From Sclerodactyla briareus (lineage: Eukaryota; Echinodermata; Holothuroidea; Dendrochirotida; Sclerodactylidae), in contig JAODTK010002444.1 in the NCBI GenBank assembly GCA_026419785.1, forward strand, positions 1 through 64,000: a stretch of 64,000 bases of DNA, given 5' to 3'. Below the pieces are notes generated by a model. That model was not told where the DNA came from. It worked only from the letters and a program-made list of their open reading frames with translations, and searched no databases. How positions within the stretch are numbered: position 1 is the stretch's first letter; each line of letters opens with the position of its first letter. The position numbers and the translations under genes were made by a program. This document shows positions 24,349-35,100 of the stretch, in pieces.

Positions 24349-25353
24349 AGGCCCCCACACACGATCAATTTTTTCGTCAATTAATTGATTCGAATAATTG
24401 ACGAGAAATCGATCGTGTGTGGAGCCATTGACAATAAAGCTAAATTAATTGAAACAATATCTTGAAGCAACATTGAACGGATCAAAGTTCCTTGATTTAT
24501 TGACGCTTTGGTCAATTAAAGTGACTGTGTGTGGGCGAAGTGTCAATATATTGATCGATAATTCATTATATGTCTGGCCGTTGAAGTGACAACATGGGTG
24601 ACACAAAGAGAGGTTCGCGTGAACAAGGAAGGACGTGGCCCCGAGCTGAAGGAATTCAGCATGATGAGGGTTAAATACGTAGGTTAGATCCGACTTTTCC
24701 TAGCAAAATTTTGCAACATTTTTTTTTTTTTAATTCCAGTGATTTTTCTTTGACAGTAAAAATGTCAAAAAGGTAAGTGAGTAGACCATTGCTCCGAGAC
24801 ACTCAATTGTTTTTACCTTGATAGTTTGCTGGCGCTGGAGACACTGTATGATGGCTCCGCATGTTTCAAAAACAATGTTTCTGATCGCTTGTGGTGACGT
24901 TCTGGTAATAAACTTCAGATCTTCGAAAGAATTTCCAGTGCCAAAAACGCAGTTGTACTGAGTCGGTCGTTTGCGGATATGGATTCACGCATGATGTATC
25001 CCTTTGTCGCTATATGGCCTCACAATATTAGAAGTTAATCATACGATGAAGCGTCCATTCTCAGGAAATTTCCTGTATCGTTCGGCTATCTTCCCTGAAC
25101 TCATGAGCAACCGGGCTGTCCCCGAGCTGATTTGACGGAGAAACATTTTTTCACCACTTACTCCTCTTTTTTGTTTGGAGTATCCTCCGGGCAAGAACTT
25201 GCCAGTGCAAGTAGATCCTTCCATGCAAGATTTCGGTCGGATGACATTACCAAAAAGCTGAAAAAACATTGATGTGTGTGAGGAACATCAATCAATCGAA
25301 TCAATAAATTGACATAAATTATTTGACGCAAAAAAATGTCGTGGTGGGGGCCT
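24349..25353 (-). mobile_element. PIF/Harbinger transposon, internally deleted
   Basis: The left end AGGCCCCCACACACGATCAA (24349-24368) pairs with the right end ATGTCGTGGTGGGGGCCT (25336-25353). Homology continues into AT-rich subterminal sequence (GTCAATTAATTGATTCGA near the left end and ATCGAATCAATAAATTGAC near the right). The left end can also fold on itself: CACACACGATC (24356-24366) faces GATCGTGTGTGG (24410-24421). Inside, the minus strand encodes an N-terminal part of a Harbinger-type transposase (separate entry). At about 1.0 kb it is far shorter than an autonomous element. The flanks (TTA/TAA left, TTG right) do not show an exact 3-bp TWA target duplication. Confidence 0.8.
24818..25180 (-). 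pseudogene. Harbinger transposase N-terminal fragment
   Basis: Read on the minus strand across frameshifts, the order is FLRMDASSYD (about 25045-25075), RESISANDRLSTTLRF (about 24950-25005), then GNSFEDLKFITRTSPQAIRN and IVFETCGAIIQCLQ (about 24830-24945). This matches the well-known N-terminal layout of PIF/Harbinger transposases: F-R-M followed by a leucine-rich helix, then R-x-x-ISP-x-ERL-TLRFLATG, then the SF-x-L-RIS helix-turn-helix-like part and IV-x-ETC-x-AI. The downstream DDE nuclease domain is missing because only about 470 bp remain before the terminus. It cannot encode an active enzyme. Confidence 0.8.
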
Positions 25354-25364
25354 TGGGCCATTGA

Positions 25365-25560
25365 CTCAAGCTTCACAGAAAGCGCTGTAGATGAGACTTT
25401 CAGAAATATTTTTTTCAAAAAGAGTTGTTTAATAAGTGGAATGAACTTCCAAAGATGTTGTTTCGTCTGACAATATGAATGTTGAAATCGTATACGACGA
25501 TTTTCCACTTCCTTCCCCCCCTCTCGGATAAAACTGAACGATTGGCCGTTTTGTGTCCTT
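25365..25560 (+). mobile_element. CR1/Jockey-group LINE, extreme C-terminal remnant
   Basis: On the plus strand, with one or two frame changes, the translation resembles FFQKELFNKWNELPKDVVSS followed by an N-V-F-K-N-R-I-R-R-F pattern (about 25398-25500). This is the typical C-terminus of non-LTR retrotransposon ORF2 proteins (F-x-x-R-x-x-x-x-WN-x-LP...V-x-F-K-x-x-L). It lies directly next to the Harbinger right end, which probably inserted into or beside it. The long minus-strand frame over the same place is a shadow. Confidence 0.7.
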
Positions 25561-25769
25561 GACACGTTCAAGGTCAACAGATGTCGGATTCTAGAAAACT
25601 TAGGCAAGGCATTGATTGGGGAATACAAATGCTCAGCTCCATACTCTAGTGAGTCTATGTACGTTCGAGAACCTGGCTGTTTGTAAAGTGAGTCACTACG
25701 GTCAATAGAGACAAAGACAACAAAGAACGAATGATAGCTTGAATCATGACAAAAACAGAGGCAAGAATG

Positions 25770-26030
25770 TATTGTGTGAGTATGTATGTTGTATGTAGGT
25801 TGTATGTATGTATGTTGTATGTATGGTAGGGATGTATGTATGTATGTTGTATGATGTCATGTATGTACTCTTTGAACTCCACTTTCGAACAAGCATATAT
25901 TGCCATTATTGTATCCGCATTTATTGTACCATGTCAGTATTGTTCAATACTGTGGTTAAAATGCAGCAAACAGGGAAAACTAGTAGTAGTATGTAGTTAT
26001 GTAGTTGATGTATGTATGTTGTATGTATGT
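25770..26030 (+). repeat. (TATG)n/(TGTA)n microsatellite-rich stretch
   Basis: TATGTATGT-type runs occupy 25780-25865 and 25985-26030, with unique sequence between. The second run abuts family A, as the (GT)n at 47.82 kb precedes another family A array. Confidence 0.85.
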
Positions 26031-26900
26031 TACCTAGTTGAAACGATAACTCAACCCACCTTGGTGGATTGAACTTGGTGGGCAGGAGTGGCAGGTGGGT
26101 TCCCATTGATGAATACATATTTTTGGGAGGGAGCGGGTTGAAGGTCATCCAAGGTCACTTGATGTCAAGTCTGTCCACTATGCTTAGTCTAGATGAAATT
26201 TGATATGCAGCTCTCTCATGTGGAGTACGAGAACCCCTTGTTTTTGGTGTAGGTCGGGGCGCACTCCCGGTAAAACATTGGAATATGGTTTTAAAAAAAA
26301 CAAATATGGCTTGGGAAAACGATAAATCGCCCTATATGGATGAATCATGCGGGCAAATAAAACATTGGCGGTTTTCCAATAATGAGTACATGATCTTGTC
26401 TTTTTGGAGTGATGTCGTAGTCATTCAAGGTCAGTAAAAATAAGGAAAATTTAAAAGAACACGATATGTTCAGAATGTTTGGTCCGATCAAGCTGAAATT
26501 GCACCTTTCTTAGAAATTCATGGAAAACGGGGTAGATGGGGCCTTGCTTGTTACAAAATCAGAGAATTGTATAGAAATAAAGATATTTGGGCATTTCGCT
26601 TGTGAACACGATAACCCGACCACAGATGGATGAATCAAGATCATACTCTCTTTATGTTTCCATCATAATAAGTACAGGAACCTTATTAGTGGGGGTCAGT
26701 CAGAAGTAATCTGGCACAAGAGGTCAAAGTCTGAAAACTTTGAACACACCGTAAGTCCAGAATGGGTTCAATCAAGCTGAAATGTAGCATGCAACTTTTC
26801 AGATTGGGTAATTGGGACATTTCGAAGATCTAAAAAATCCAAAATAGAAATTATTGTGTGGTGTAATTTGAACTGAAGTTCTCCTTGTTTGAAGGAGCAA
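26031..26900 (+). repeat. Tandem-core repeat family A, array
   Basis: Nearly three units of about 300 bp are present. Each has GATAACTCAACCCACC-like or GATAACCCGACC, then GGATGAAT, then a TTCCCATTGATGAATAC or TTCCAATAATGAGTAC block, then AAGGTCATC and a GGTCCGATCAAGCTGAAATT block (26493-26510; similar at 26767-26782). No terminal hairpin is seen at the right end, so this copy seems 3'-truncated or decayed. Confidence 0.65.
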
Positions 26901-27049
26901 TCGGACATGCATTATCATTTTCATTATCATTGGTGACTAATCTCTCGAATATTCGTGGCTAGAAAGAGGCCAATGAAATGAAGGCTGAATGAAACGTTAA
27001 CGATTAATTACAGATCATTTGCAGGGGCAGCGATCTGTGTCAAATGTAT

Positions 27050-27830
27050 TGCGGGGGGGGGGGGTGGGAAGACATTGAGGCTGGCACCATCTAAGCGGAG
27101 CGCCCCCATTGGTTTGCGGCGGATCGTACGCGATTTTTCGTTTTTGACAGACCGCCGAGATTGCAGGAAACGGTCTTCGGCCATATGGCAGTAAGTACAT
27201 CCCTAAATTGGCACTAAATTCTCGATTTTATTTTCAGGAAACATCGTCGAAGAAACTGATCGATGTACATTCCTTACAATCCGTCCCATGCCCCTTGGTT
27301 GACGCGTAGGGTACAGAAAATTTTCATTTTAATACCCCCAGATTGCCGGAAACGGCACTTCCTGTGCCTAATGCACTTAGCTACGTCCGAAAAATTGTCA
27401 AGAATTGCAAAAATGATATTTTCACGAAACGTTCTGGAAGGAACTTATCGATGTTTTATTCCTTACACTTCGGGCCAGGCCACCATCAGTGGACGCGTAG
27501 GTACAAGGAAATTTTGAGCTATACGAAACCCCCCAGATTGGCCGCAACTGGACTTATTCCCGGGTCTTATGACAGTAAGCAACATCCCTAAAATTGACAC
27601 TAAATTCAGAATTCAATTCTCAAGAAACGCTCTTTGAGGTACTGAATCTATATACTGATTCATTACAATTCTCGTCACAGTGGTTTGATGCGTAGCGGTA
27701 CAAGGAAAATAGTCCTGCAGAGACGGCACTTCCCGGGCTTATGCAGTAATTATCATCATCACTGAAATTGACAATCCATTTCCTTCCGAAAACTGTCATC
27801 GTGTTAATTCTACATTGCTATCTGGCCGGG
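27050..27830 (+). repeat. Tandem-core repeat family C, array (~185-190 bp unit)
   Basis: A G-tract (27052-27064) is followed by the head ATCTAAGCGGAGCGCCCCCA (27089-27108). Three to four units then begin with AGATTGC-x-GGAAACGG at about 27158, 27340, 27535 and 27718. Each unit contains AGTAANCATCCCTAAA, TTCAAGAAACG-like, GACGCGTAGGTACAAGGAAA and CATTCCTTACAAT blocks. Open frames in it are repeat artefacts. Confidence 0.7.
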
Positions 27831-28470
27831 GGGGCACGATGGCCTCCATTCATACCAAAGCCTAATTTGAGGTCTTCCATCGGGACTCCCCTTCCACTTG
27901 GGTTGGAGGTCCCGCATCTAGACATTTTGGGCTTGAACATCACTATCATGGACAATGTATTCACTTTCCGGGCATTTAATTGAAAGGAATTGAGGCCATC
28001 AGCCTTAAATTCGTCATTTTTTTCAGATTTGTTTCCGTTCAACATTTTCCATCCAACTTTCATCATGTCTCAGAATTTTTTTGTTCGGCCCCTCGTCGCG
28101 CTTTATATAGTGCCATACACACGTCAGGCTGGCAAAGCCATGCAGTCTGAACAATAAGTCAGAATTAGACTAAATTCTTGCTATTGGTTATGTGCAGTGT
28201 TAAAAAGAAAAATGCAATATAGTAACTGAGATTGAAACAGCGCTTGAACAATATGGCGCTATCAGTTCTGTCCGAGTGTGAAATTATATGTTGCTTCAAT
28301 AGACAGATCAAGGTGAGTACGGTATATTGCGAATGAGTCTATGCCTCGTCATCACTTCCGAACAAGTAGTTGACAACGCGATCCATTGCCCACAACCGAG
28401 TGAAGGTGCGTTGCATGGCTATAGCCATCTAGAAGGATAAAATAGAGGCCTATTTATAATCGTACAACCC
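27831..28470. other. Unassigned DNA
   Basis: Open frames on both strands at 27768-28066 overlap the end of family C and have no recognisable domain. Confidence 0.4.
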
Positions 28471-28973
28471 TGACGGGGTCTGCTCGATATCCATAAGGTT
28501 CGATATCCATAAGGTCATTATTCCGAAGTTTCGTACTTAATCACTGCAAAATTTTCGAAAAAAGTTTCGTACTTCATATTGTAAAGAAGTCTTACCTCAC
28601 ATAATAAAAGTGGGTCATAACCATAGGTTGATATTCATAATAAAAAAAAATGTTCGATCTCCCGACAGCCAAAAGGTTCGATTTATAATAGTAAAAAAGG
28701 TCGATATTCATAATAGAAAAACAAAGGTTTCGATATTCATAATAAATACAAAAATAGATAATTATTATCATGAATTACGAACCTTTCTTTATTTATGAAA
28801 TACGGACATTTTTTCGCGCCATCATAATAACGAAACCTTATGACCTGAACCTTCTTGCCTCAATAGAATAACGAACGCTGATAAAAAGGAACCTTATGAA
28901 TCATGACCCTTATGAATAATGACCCTTCGAACAATGACCCTTAATGATATAGAACCTTATGAATACGGGCTGT
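28471..28973. mobile_element. Foldback (palindromic) element, ~503 bp
   Basis: The two halves are near reverse complements made of a ~20-bp word. The left half repeats AAGGTTCGATATTCATAATA-like units (for example 28496, 28622, 28672, 28703 and 28728). The right half repeats the complement GAACCTTATGAATAATGACC (for example 28786, 28831, 28887, 28910 and 28950). Outer ends TGACGGGGTC...CCATAAGG (28471-28498) and CCTTATGAATACGGGCTGTC (28953-28972) form imperfect terminal inverted repeats. There is no coding potential. It resembles foldback MITEs; the superfamily is not determined. Confidence 0.75.
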
Positions 28974-31352
28974 CACCATCCTGACAATACGTCTGTTGTC
29001 TGGATACCCCATCATCTTTTTATATGCACAAGAATCGGCGCATTCATGTCCTGTGACATAGCATATTCCATCTTTCAAATAGAGCATCATATCTTCAAGC
29101 TTTCAAGAAATTTGTCCTGTCCAATCTTAGAATCTTTACTCCATTTGAAGAAACTTTTCATAGCAAAAACTACGAAGCGATTTCAACCTGATCAGACCAG
29201 CAATCCTGACTCATCATGTTACGGTTGTCAGACATTGTCGCCGGATGAGCAACTAGCATTGCGAAGGACAGTTTCATGGACTCATAGTGGGGAACGCATA
29301 TACTGAACCTGAAGTATTCCACCAGGTTCTTTTGTCCATTTATTCGTGCTCAAAGTGTCAAGGAATCTACCTAAAACATTAAAGTTAAAACCATTATTTG
29401 TACGGAGTGGCCTTCGACAGTCTGACCACTATGGTCCCACACGTACCTTTCACTGTAATTATCTGTATGCTAATGTTTTGCGAAGAATGTGAATGTCGTA
29501 CGAATGGCATTTGAAGGAGATTTTCACCGTGAACAATTCGTGCGCAGTTTGTGCGTGTTCTCACGTCTAATTGCGCATGTACGTTGCAGAATATGGCCAG
29601 TCCACATTCACGAAGAACCCGAGACCTCGCTAAAGTTGTGTTTACACGAGGCAGACGCGGTCGCCGGCGGTCGCAGGCGGGCGCGTGGCGGTCGCGGACG
29701 CTGGGTTATCTGTTTCGACGAGGCGGACGCGGACCGGGGGGCGGGCGCGGAGTGGCGAAGGTTTCGACTGTATCCATTGCTTCCTCGTGGTTTTTTTTTT
29801 TTTCATTCATGGTTCGCGTTACGTCCGTGTGTGTACGCACATTGCTCTATGTTATTCGTTTTCCAACACGCTGAAGGGCTCATCTAGGCTTTTACAGTCG
29901 AATTACTCCCGTTATTTCGCGTCCCCGGTGGCCTTTTTTTTTTTTTTTGAACGGGTAGCAAAATATTGTGGAATAATTCACAACCATTTGTTCCGATTGG
30001 AAGAATGTTACATGAACTCTCTGAACAAGTCATACGCGATGTCAAGAAAACTGTCCTATTGACTTTGTACAGGGTTCACTTCTTTTTACACCTGTGACGT
30101 CAGTTTAGTCGGTGGTATTTCGCTATTGTGAAGTAGGTATTTTGCGCGTATCTCGAATCAATAGTACCACCTCGTCAATGGGGTATTCAGTCCGAAGCCT
30201 ATAGTTTCTAACACTGGTGTTTATATCCTGAAACAGTGGTCGTGATGGCTCGATTTTCGAAACTGCTCCGCTGAAATGGAGGCTGCTGTTGAACACTTGT
30301 GTTGGTAAAAAAAAATGGTGCAAGGGGCCCGTAGCCATGAAGAGGCGGAGGGGGGGGGGGGATTTTATTCCTGCCCCCCTGCTTAGTAAGGCCGGATGCC
30401 ATCAGTCATTCCCCCCGCCCCCCTTCTCGATTCTCTAATCGTGCTCTCCGTCTGGTTGGGTCGCTCAATGGGTCGCTCAAGTTTTGTCACTTGACTTGTC
30501 AGCATTCAATCATGTTTTAACTTCTCAAATCGGAAACAAGTGCTCATGCTCAAATGTCTCCTTAGGCCCAGACGCACTCAGTATTACATTCAGGGCGCCC
30601 TGAAATGGGTGAAAATGAGAACCTGTCAAGCCCCCCCCCCCCCTCAAAAAAAAAAAACACTGGCCCAATAAATGTATATAAATTGATTTATGGACTGAAG
30701 GTTCTAGAAAGAATGCACTGCCTTTCTCTAGCTGGAAAAAAAGCCTCGACTATGAACTTGCAGCACACAAATGGAGATTAATCTTTGTACAATTCAAAAA
30801 GCGGGCACATACGACGTAGCACTATGTGCGCGGGCACTTTGGTTACCAACGAGCGCTTGTGACGACAGGGAAAGTCCCGAAATGAGTGCGAAATACCCAC
30901 GCAGACACTCGCGGGCAGCTGGTAAAATCGCTAACATAAGATCATTCGAAAAAAACGCGGCCGCGCCTGCCGCACGGTCCGCTCGCGGAAAAAGCTTAAC
31001 ACGAATATTTGGTGAATGACGAACGTTGGGAAAATTCTTGCTACATTCGCTCCCACGTGCGCGATTATCCTCGGTTCTTCGTCAATAGGTCGAAAATGAT
31101 CGGGAGAACTTCGCTGCTTTCGCGAAACATGTGCGAAGGGAAACATTCTAACAAAGCGGAATCTGTCTGAGTTTCCAAAGAAACGAACGTTGCGGAATTA
31201 ATTGTCAATCCCACACACAATTAAAGACGCTTTCGATATCATTACATTATTCATTCATTATTAGTAAACTGTTGTGAAGTTATTAGGCCTATGCTCATAA
31301 CTGTGGTTGTTATTATAGAAAGTTGGAAGTTTAAATCGTATAGTTAAACCAG
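28974..31352. other. Unassigned DNA with GC-rich patches
   Basis: An open frame at 28959-29306 (+, 115 codons) has no recognisable domain. At 29630-29765, TGTGTTTACACGAGG is followed by many CGGTCGC, CGGACGC and GGCGGGCGC words, probably an arm of a MITE. A second CpG-rich patch lies at 30800-31120. G/C tracts occur at 30349-30361 and 30631-30643. No gene is called. Confidence 0.4.
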
Positions 31353-31838
31353 TGGAGGGGACATCGGGCAAGAGGGGGCAATTGCCCCCCCCCCAAATTT
31401 CCAATTGAACATTCAAATTGAGGAATTTGGTGGAATGGAGGCACATACACTTCATTCCCAAGCTGTTTTTCTTTTTTATCGGTTTTATTTTTCAGCATTG
31501 GTTCGAACACATTGTACGTCTTCGTTAGGCAGTATACGGATTTACGATGATGGAAGCTTCAATATCAAGACAAGCAAGGGCGTGCACTGCGCCATGCTAG
31601 TATGAAAATATTTGTGAAACCTTTTTTTTAAATACTGAAATTCAAGACAGTAGCACTTTTTGGCGTGCAATGTGGAGTTGCAATATTGTAAAGATAACAC
31701 CATTGCAACTAATCGACAAAACACAAAAAAAGTTGTTGATTTGAAAAAATCAAAGGAGGCGGCACCCCTCCCCTTCAGACCCCTCTCTCATGTCATCACA
31801 TGACAATGGCCTCCAACAAAAATCCTACGCCGCCCCGT
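31353..31838. mobile_element. Possible non-autonomous element with G/C-rich ends
   Basis: The left edge has CAGTGGAGGGGACATCGGG followed by GGGGGCAATTGCCCCC (about 31376-31391), a perfect palindrome. The right edge is CTACGCCGCCCCGTAG (31826-31841), itself a 5-bp hairpin. A similar pair of GCCGCC/CGTAG and GGGGG motifs bounds 44545-45095. Borders and superfamily are guesses. Confidence 0.3.
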
Positions 31839-31841
31839 AGT

Positions 31842-33175
31842 TAATCATACTTGATATGTGAGAGGGTGTAGGTTCCTCATCATCCGCGCTCTTTCATTTG
31901 TTATGAGTCCAAGGTGCTAATAAGTTGTTGCCACGAGAATTTAGCTACATCTGAAAATAAACACTGAGTTTCGAGCCTGGATTATTGGATTAGTTTTGCC
32001 AAGAAAACGGTCCGACAGGGGGTGATTTGACCATGAGAGGCTCGTGCCTTGGGTAGGGATTGGGTTGGAACTTTCAGCAGCCTAATTAGGGGGTGGCCAT
32101 TGGGTAATACCCCACTCAGTATTATTCGACAAAATGAATCCTAATGACTTCTTCTTTCACCGCGATCATTTTCACGAACCATTCCACAACATTTTTTCAC
32201 TCCAAGAAGTAGATAGAAGAGGGTCAAACGAGTCAACTCTCGGAATATGGTTGCCAATTCCTCCATAGACCTGTAGACCGGAATCGTAAAACGTGCACAA
32301 AAGGTTGAGAGTCAAATTCTTCTATTTTTTTTTTTTTGCCACACCGAGAACCACTCCAGCACGGTAGTAGCAGCAAGTAGTAAAGCACGGAGCGTTACGG
32401 AACCATTGTGACAGGAACAGAGCAACTAACGTCTCAGATATATGTTGATGCGTAAACTTTCAAATATCTGGTATTCCAAGCTAAAAGAAAAACGGCGTAA
32501 ACAATATCAGATGCCAAGAGACAGGCATATCATGAAGCCATTGAGGTTGAATCTAACAGTGTGTGAAGCAATATTGGATTATGAACTGTTGAGGAGGGAA
32601 CGCTGACACCCAGCTCGAGCCGTAAAGGATAGGTTTCTGGCAATACGCATGTTCTAATAGGAAAGATCGGGTCCTTCGGAACCACTAGTTAATACCAGGC
32701 AACCTTGCAGGTGCTCCTCTGTCGATTCATCGACGGACGAAAATTTTTTGTTTTTTTTTCCCCCCTGAAATATATAATATCACTGTATCGAACCAGGCGT
32801 AGGCAACCAATGGGTGCCTCCTGTGAGGGTCATGGGTGAGGTTGTATGGGTTCCGTGCTTTGTATACAAAACTGATATTGAATTGGTCAATTGATGAATG
32901 ACCACCTCTGACATCCGTCCAATCCTTCACTGATTCGATCGAAACCTCTGCATCCGTCTCTATATGCGTTTAAACGCGACAATTGGTTCTAGATCAAAGA
33001 ACATGAGAAAATACCCCATAAGCGGTAGATGTTTAGCAAGGCTGATTTGCAGGCTTGAAAGAGCCCTTCAAGTTTGCGTCTACCTCCTTGTTACCGGACA
33101 GGAGAACGATTCTCTACCGTTTCAGCACTTTTGGCTTATTTTTTTCCTCCTTTTCCTTTCTTTTTCTTTTTCCCC
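31842..33175. other. Unassigned DNA 5' of LINE
   Basis: No endonuclease-like coding sequence was recognised, so the LINE downstream seems 5'-truncated or too decayed. Nothing else is assignable. Confidence 0.4.
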
Positions 33176-33179
33176 TGGA

Positions 33180-35100
33180 TTCACCGACGCTGTGAGCTGG
33201 GTATGGACACCCATGTTCCTACCAAAATGGTTTCCAAGCACACTCGTCCCCATGGATCACTAAAAGTGTCCGGCGCTTGCACAACGAAACAGCGTGCTTC
33301 AATGCCTCAAGAAAAAGAGAGATATAACAGCTAGTTCAAACAATGCGGAGCAACTCGCCGACTACTAAGATGGGACTATAAGAGCCATATCTCTTTTATT
33401 GTAATGACCCTATAAGAAGTTCTGGACCTTTATCAAAAGTCTTAAGGTTGACTCTATTGGAATACTCGGACTCAGAGATGGTGCCAACTGTTAGGGATAA
33501 TAGAGCAAAGGACGAAAGTTTGAACAACCAGTTCAAAAGTGTTTCACTCTTGAAAATGATGACTCCCTCAGAGATCCTAGTCCATCCCCTTGCAGTATAT
33601 GTCATCTTCCGGAAGCAGTCATTAAAACATGTGAAAAGTGACCCAACAAGTCTAATGGTCTCCGAGGGTATCGGCACACGTAGCCTCCAAACAGCTGCCG
33701 AAGAGCTGGCCACTGCTCTGAGCCTGATATTCAAGGATCCTTGGACAGTGGTGTCCTCCCTGAGACCTGGCTACAAGCCAATATCTTCCCATATTTCAAG
33801 AAAGGTGATAGTCCCATGCTCAGAATTATCTCCCTGTTCACTTACTAGTGTTTGGTAAGGGCTGGAGCACATTTTCATTCAGACAATGCACCATTTGAGA
33901 GTCTTTCCAATGAATGACAAGGCAACATGGTTTTCGTAGGAAAACTTCTACGGAATCTCAACCATACTCCCAGTAAATGACTTCCAAGGTCCCTAATAGT
34001 AACAGAAGAAGGTGGTCTTGATTATCAGGACTTCAGCAAGCTTTGATGTTGTTCCACACAAAGGTTACTACAGAAACTTTCACAGTATGGTACCGCAATA
34101 AAAACACCGCGTGGGTCAGCAACTTTTCTCCAGAAGCGGACCCAGCGAGTTGTTGTCGGGGCGACATTCGTTCTGGTGAGTGAACTCGGGGTCTCACAGG
34201 GAACGGTGCTGGGACCTTGCTGTTCATAGATTATATAAAACGATTTACAACACAGGCATCCAATCAAGTGTTAGATTATTTGACGAAACTGTGTGGTGTA
34301 CAGAGAAATCATTAACAATAGTGATCACAAAACCCCTCCACGAGGATCTTAACACGCTTGCAAGCTGGCAAAATAAATGGCAGATGAGCTCAAATGATAA
34401 AAAGTTTGTTGTTATGCGTCTAACCATGCTAGAAAGGCCAAGATTTTTGGCTATACAGCTACAGATTCCCTTCATGCAAGAGGACAAAAGCACTCCTACT
34501 AGGTGTGACCCTGACCAGTTAATCTTTCCTGGAAGATCATGTGAACCAAAATCGCTGCCACTGCGATGCACTCTTCTTCGGAATCTCCATCATGCACGAG
34601 GCGTCAAGGAGTGCCCATAAGACTTAGTGCGACCCACTACTTGAATATCCCGAGTGTGTGGAGAACTCATACTGCAAACTTAAGTAATACTCGTGAATCT
34701 GTTTAACGTAGGGCTGCTGAGATTCTGCTGAACGACTCAAAATCCAGGTCACCGGGGCCGTGCCAATATGATGAAGGAGTTGGGATGGAGTTGCGGAAGT
34801 AGCTTCTTGGAACCAGGCGTCGTGTCGAGGGCTCACTATTTGTTATAAGGCAATCAATGGTCACGTTTCGATTCCCATTAGTGCCATCACGTCACCTGTT
34901 ATCGAACCCCTCGGCCATACCGACACTAGAGCTCATTCGACACTAATGCACAAAAAAGACTGCTGCAAGTTTTCCTTATTTCTTCCCGAGAACGATCAGA
35001 GATTGGGACAATTTTACCTGAAGCTATCGTGAACATTAACGATAGCGGAAAGTTCCAAGCGGCAGTCCGAGTTCATCTCGCATGCAGCCAATCATGACTA
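33180..35100 (+). mobile_element. CR1/Jockey-group LINE, ORF2 remnant: linker, RT, C-terminus
   Basis: Translation hops between frames but keeps the family order: a linker with KMVSKHTRP...KQRA (33215-33310); KAESLNNQFKSVF-like sequence (33505-33545); a decayed IFKKGDRSHAQNYRPVSLTS region (33795-33855); QDFSKLDVVPHK (about 34027-34062), the RT DFSKAFD box; GVSQGTVLGP (about 34187-34216); LFDETVWCTE, the decayed FADD catalytic box (about 34273-34300); EDLNTLASWQNKWQMS (about 34340-34387); and a C-terminal PRTIRDWDNF (about 34985-35013). The LINE would copy its own RNA by target-primed reverse transcription. The endonuclease domain is not seen. There are many frameshifts and altered catalytic residues, so it is inactive. 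Confidence 0.85.

Noticed and set aside
25158..25628. 156-codon minus frame
   Set aside because: It is a shadow crossing from the LINE remnant (real frame on +) into the Harbinger element.
28959..29306. 115-codon plus frame beside the foldback element
   Set aside because: No recognisable domain; it begins within the element's right end.
29489..29887. 132-codon plus frame with arginine/glycine-rich centre
   Set aside because: Overlapping frames exist on the same strand and all come from the GC-rich word repeats.
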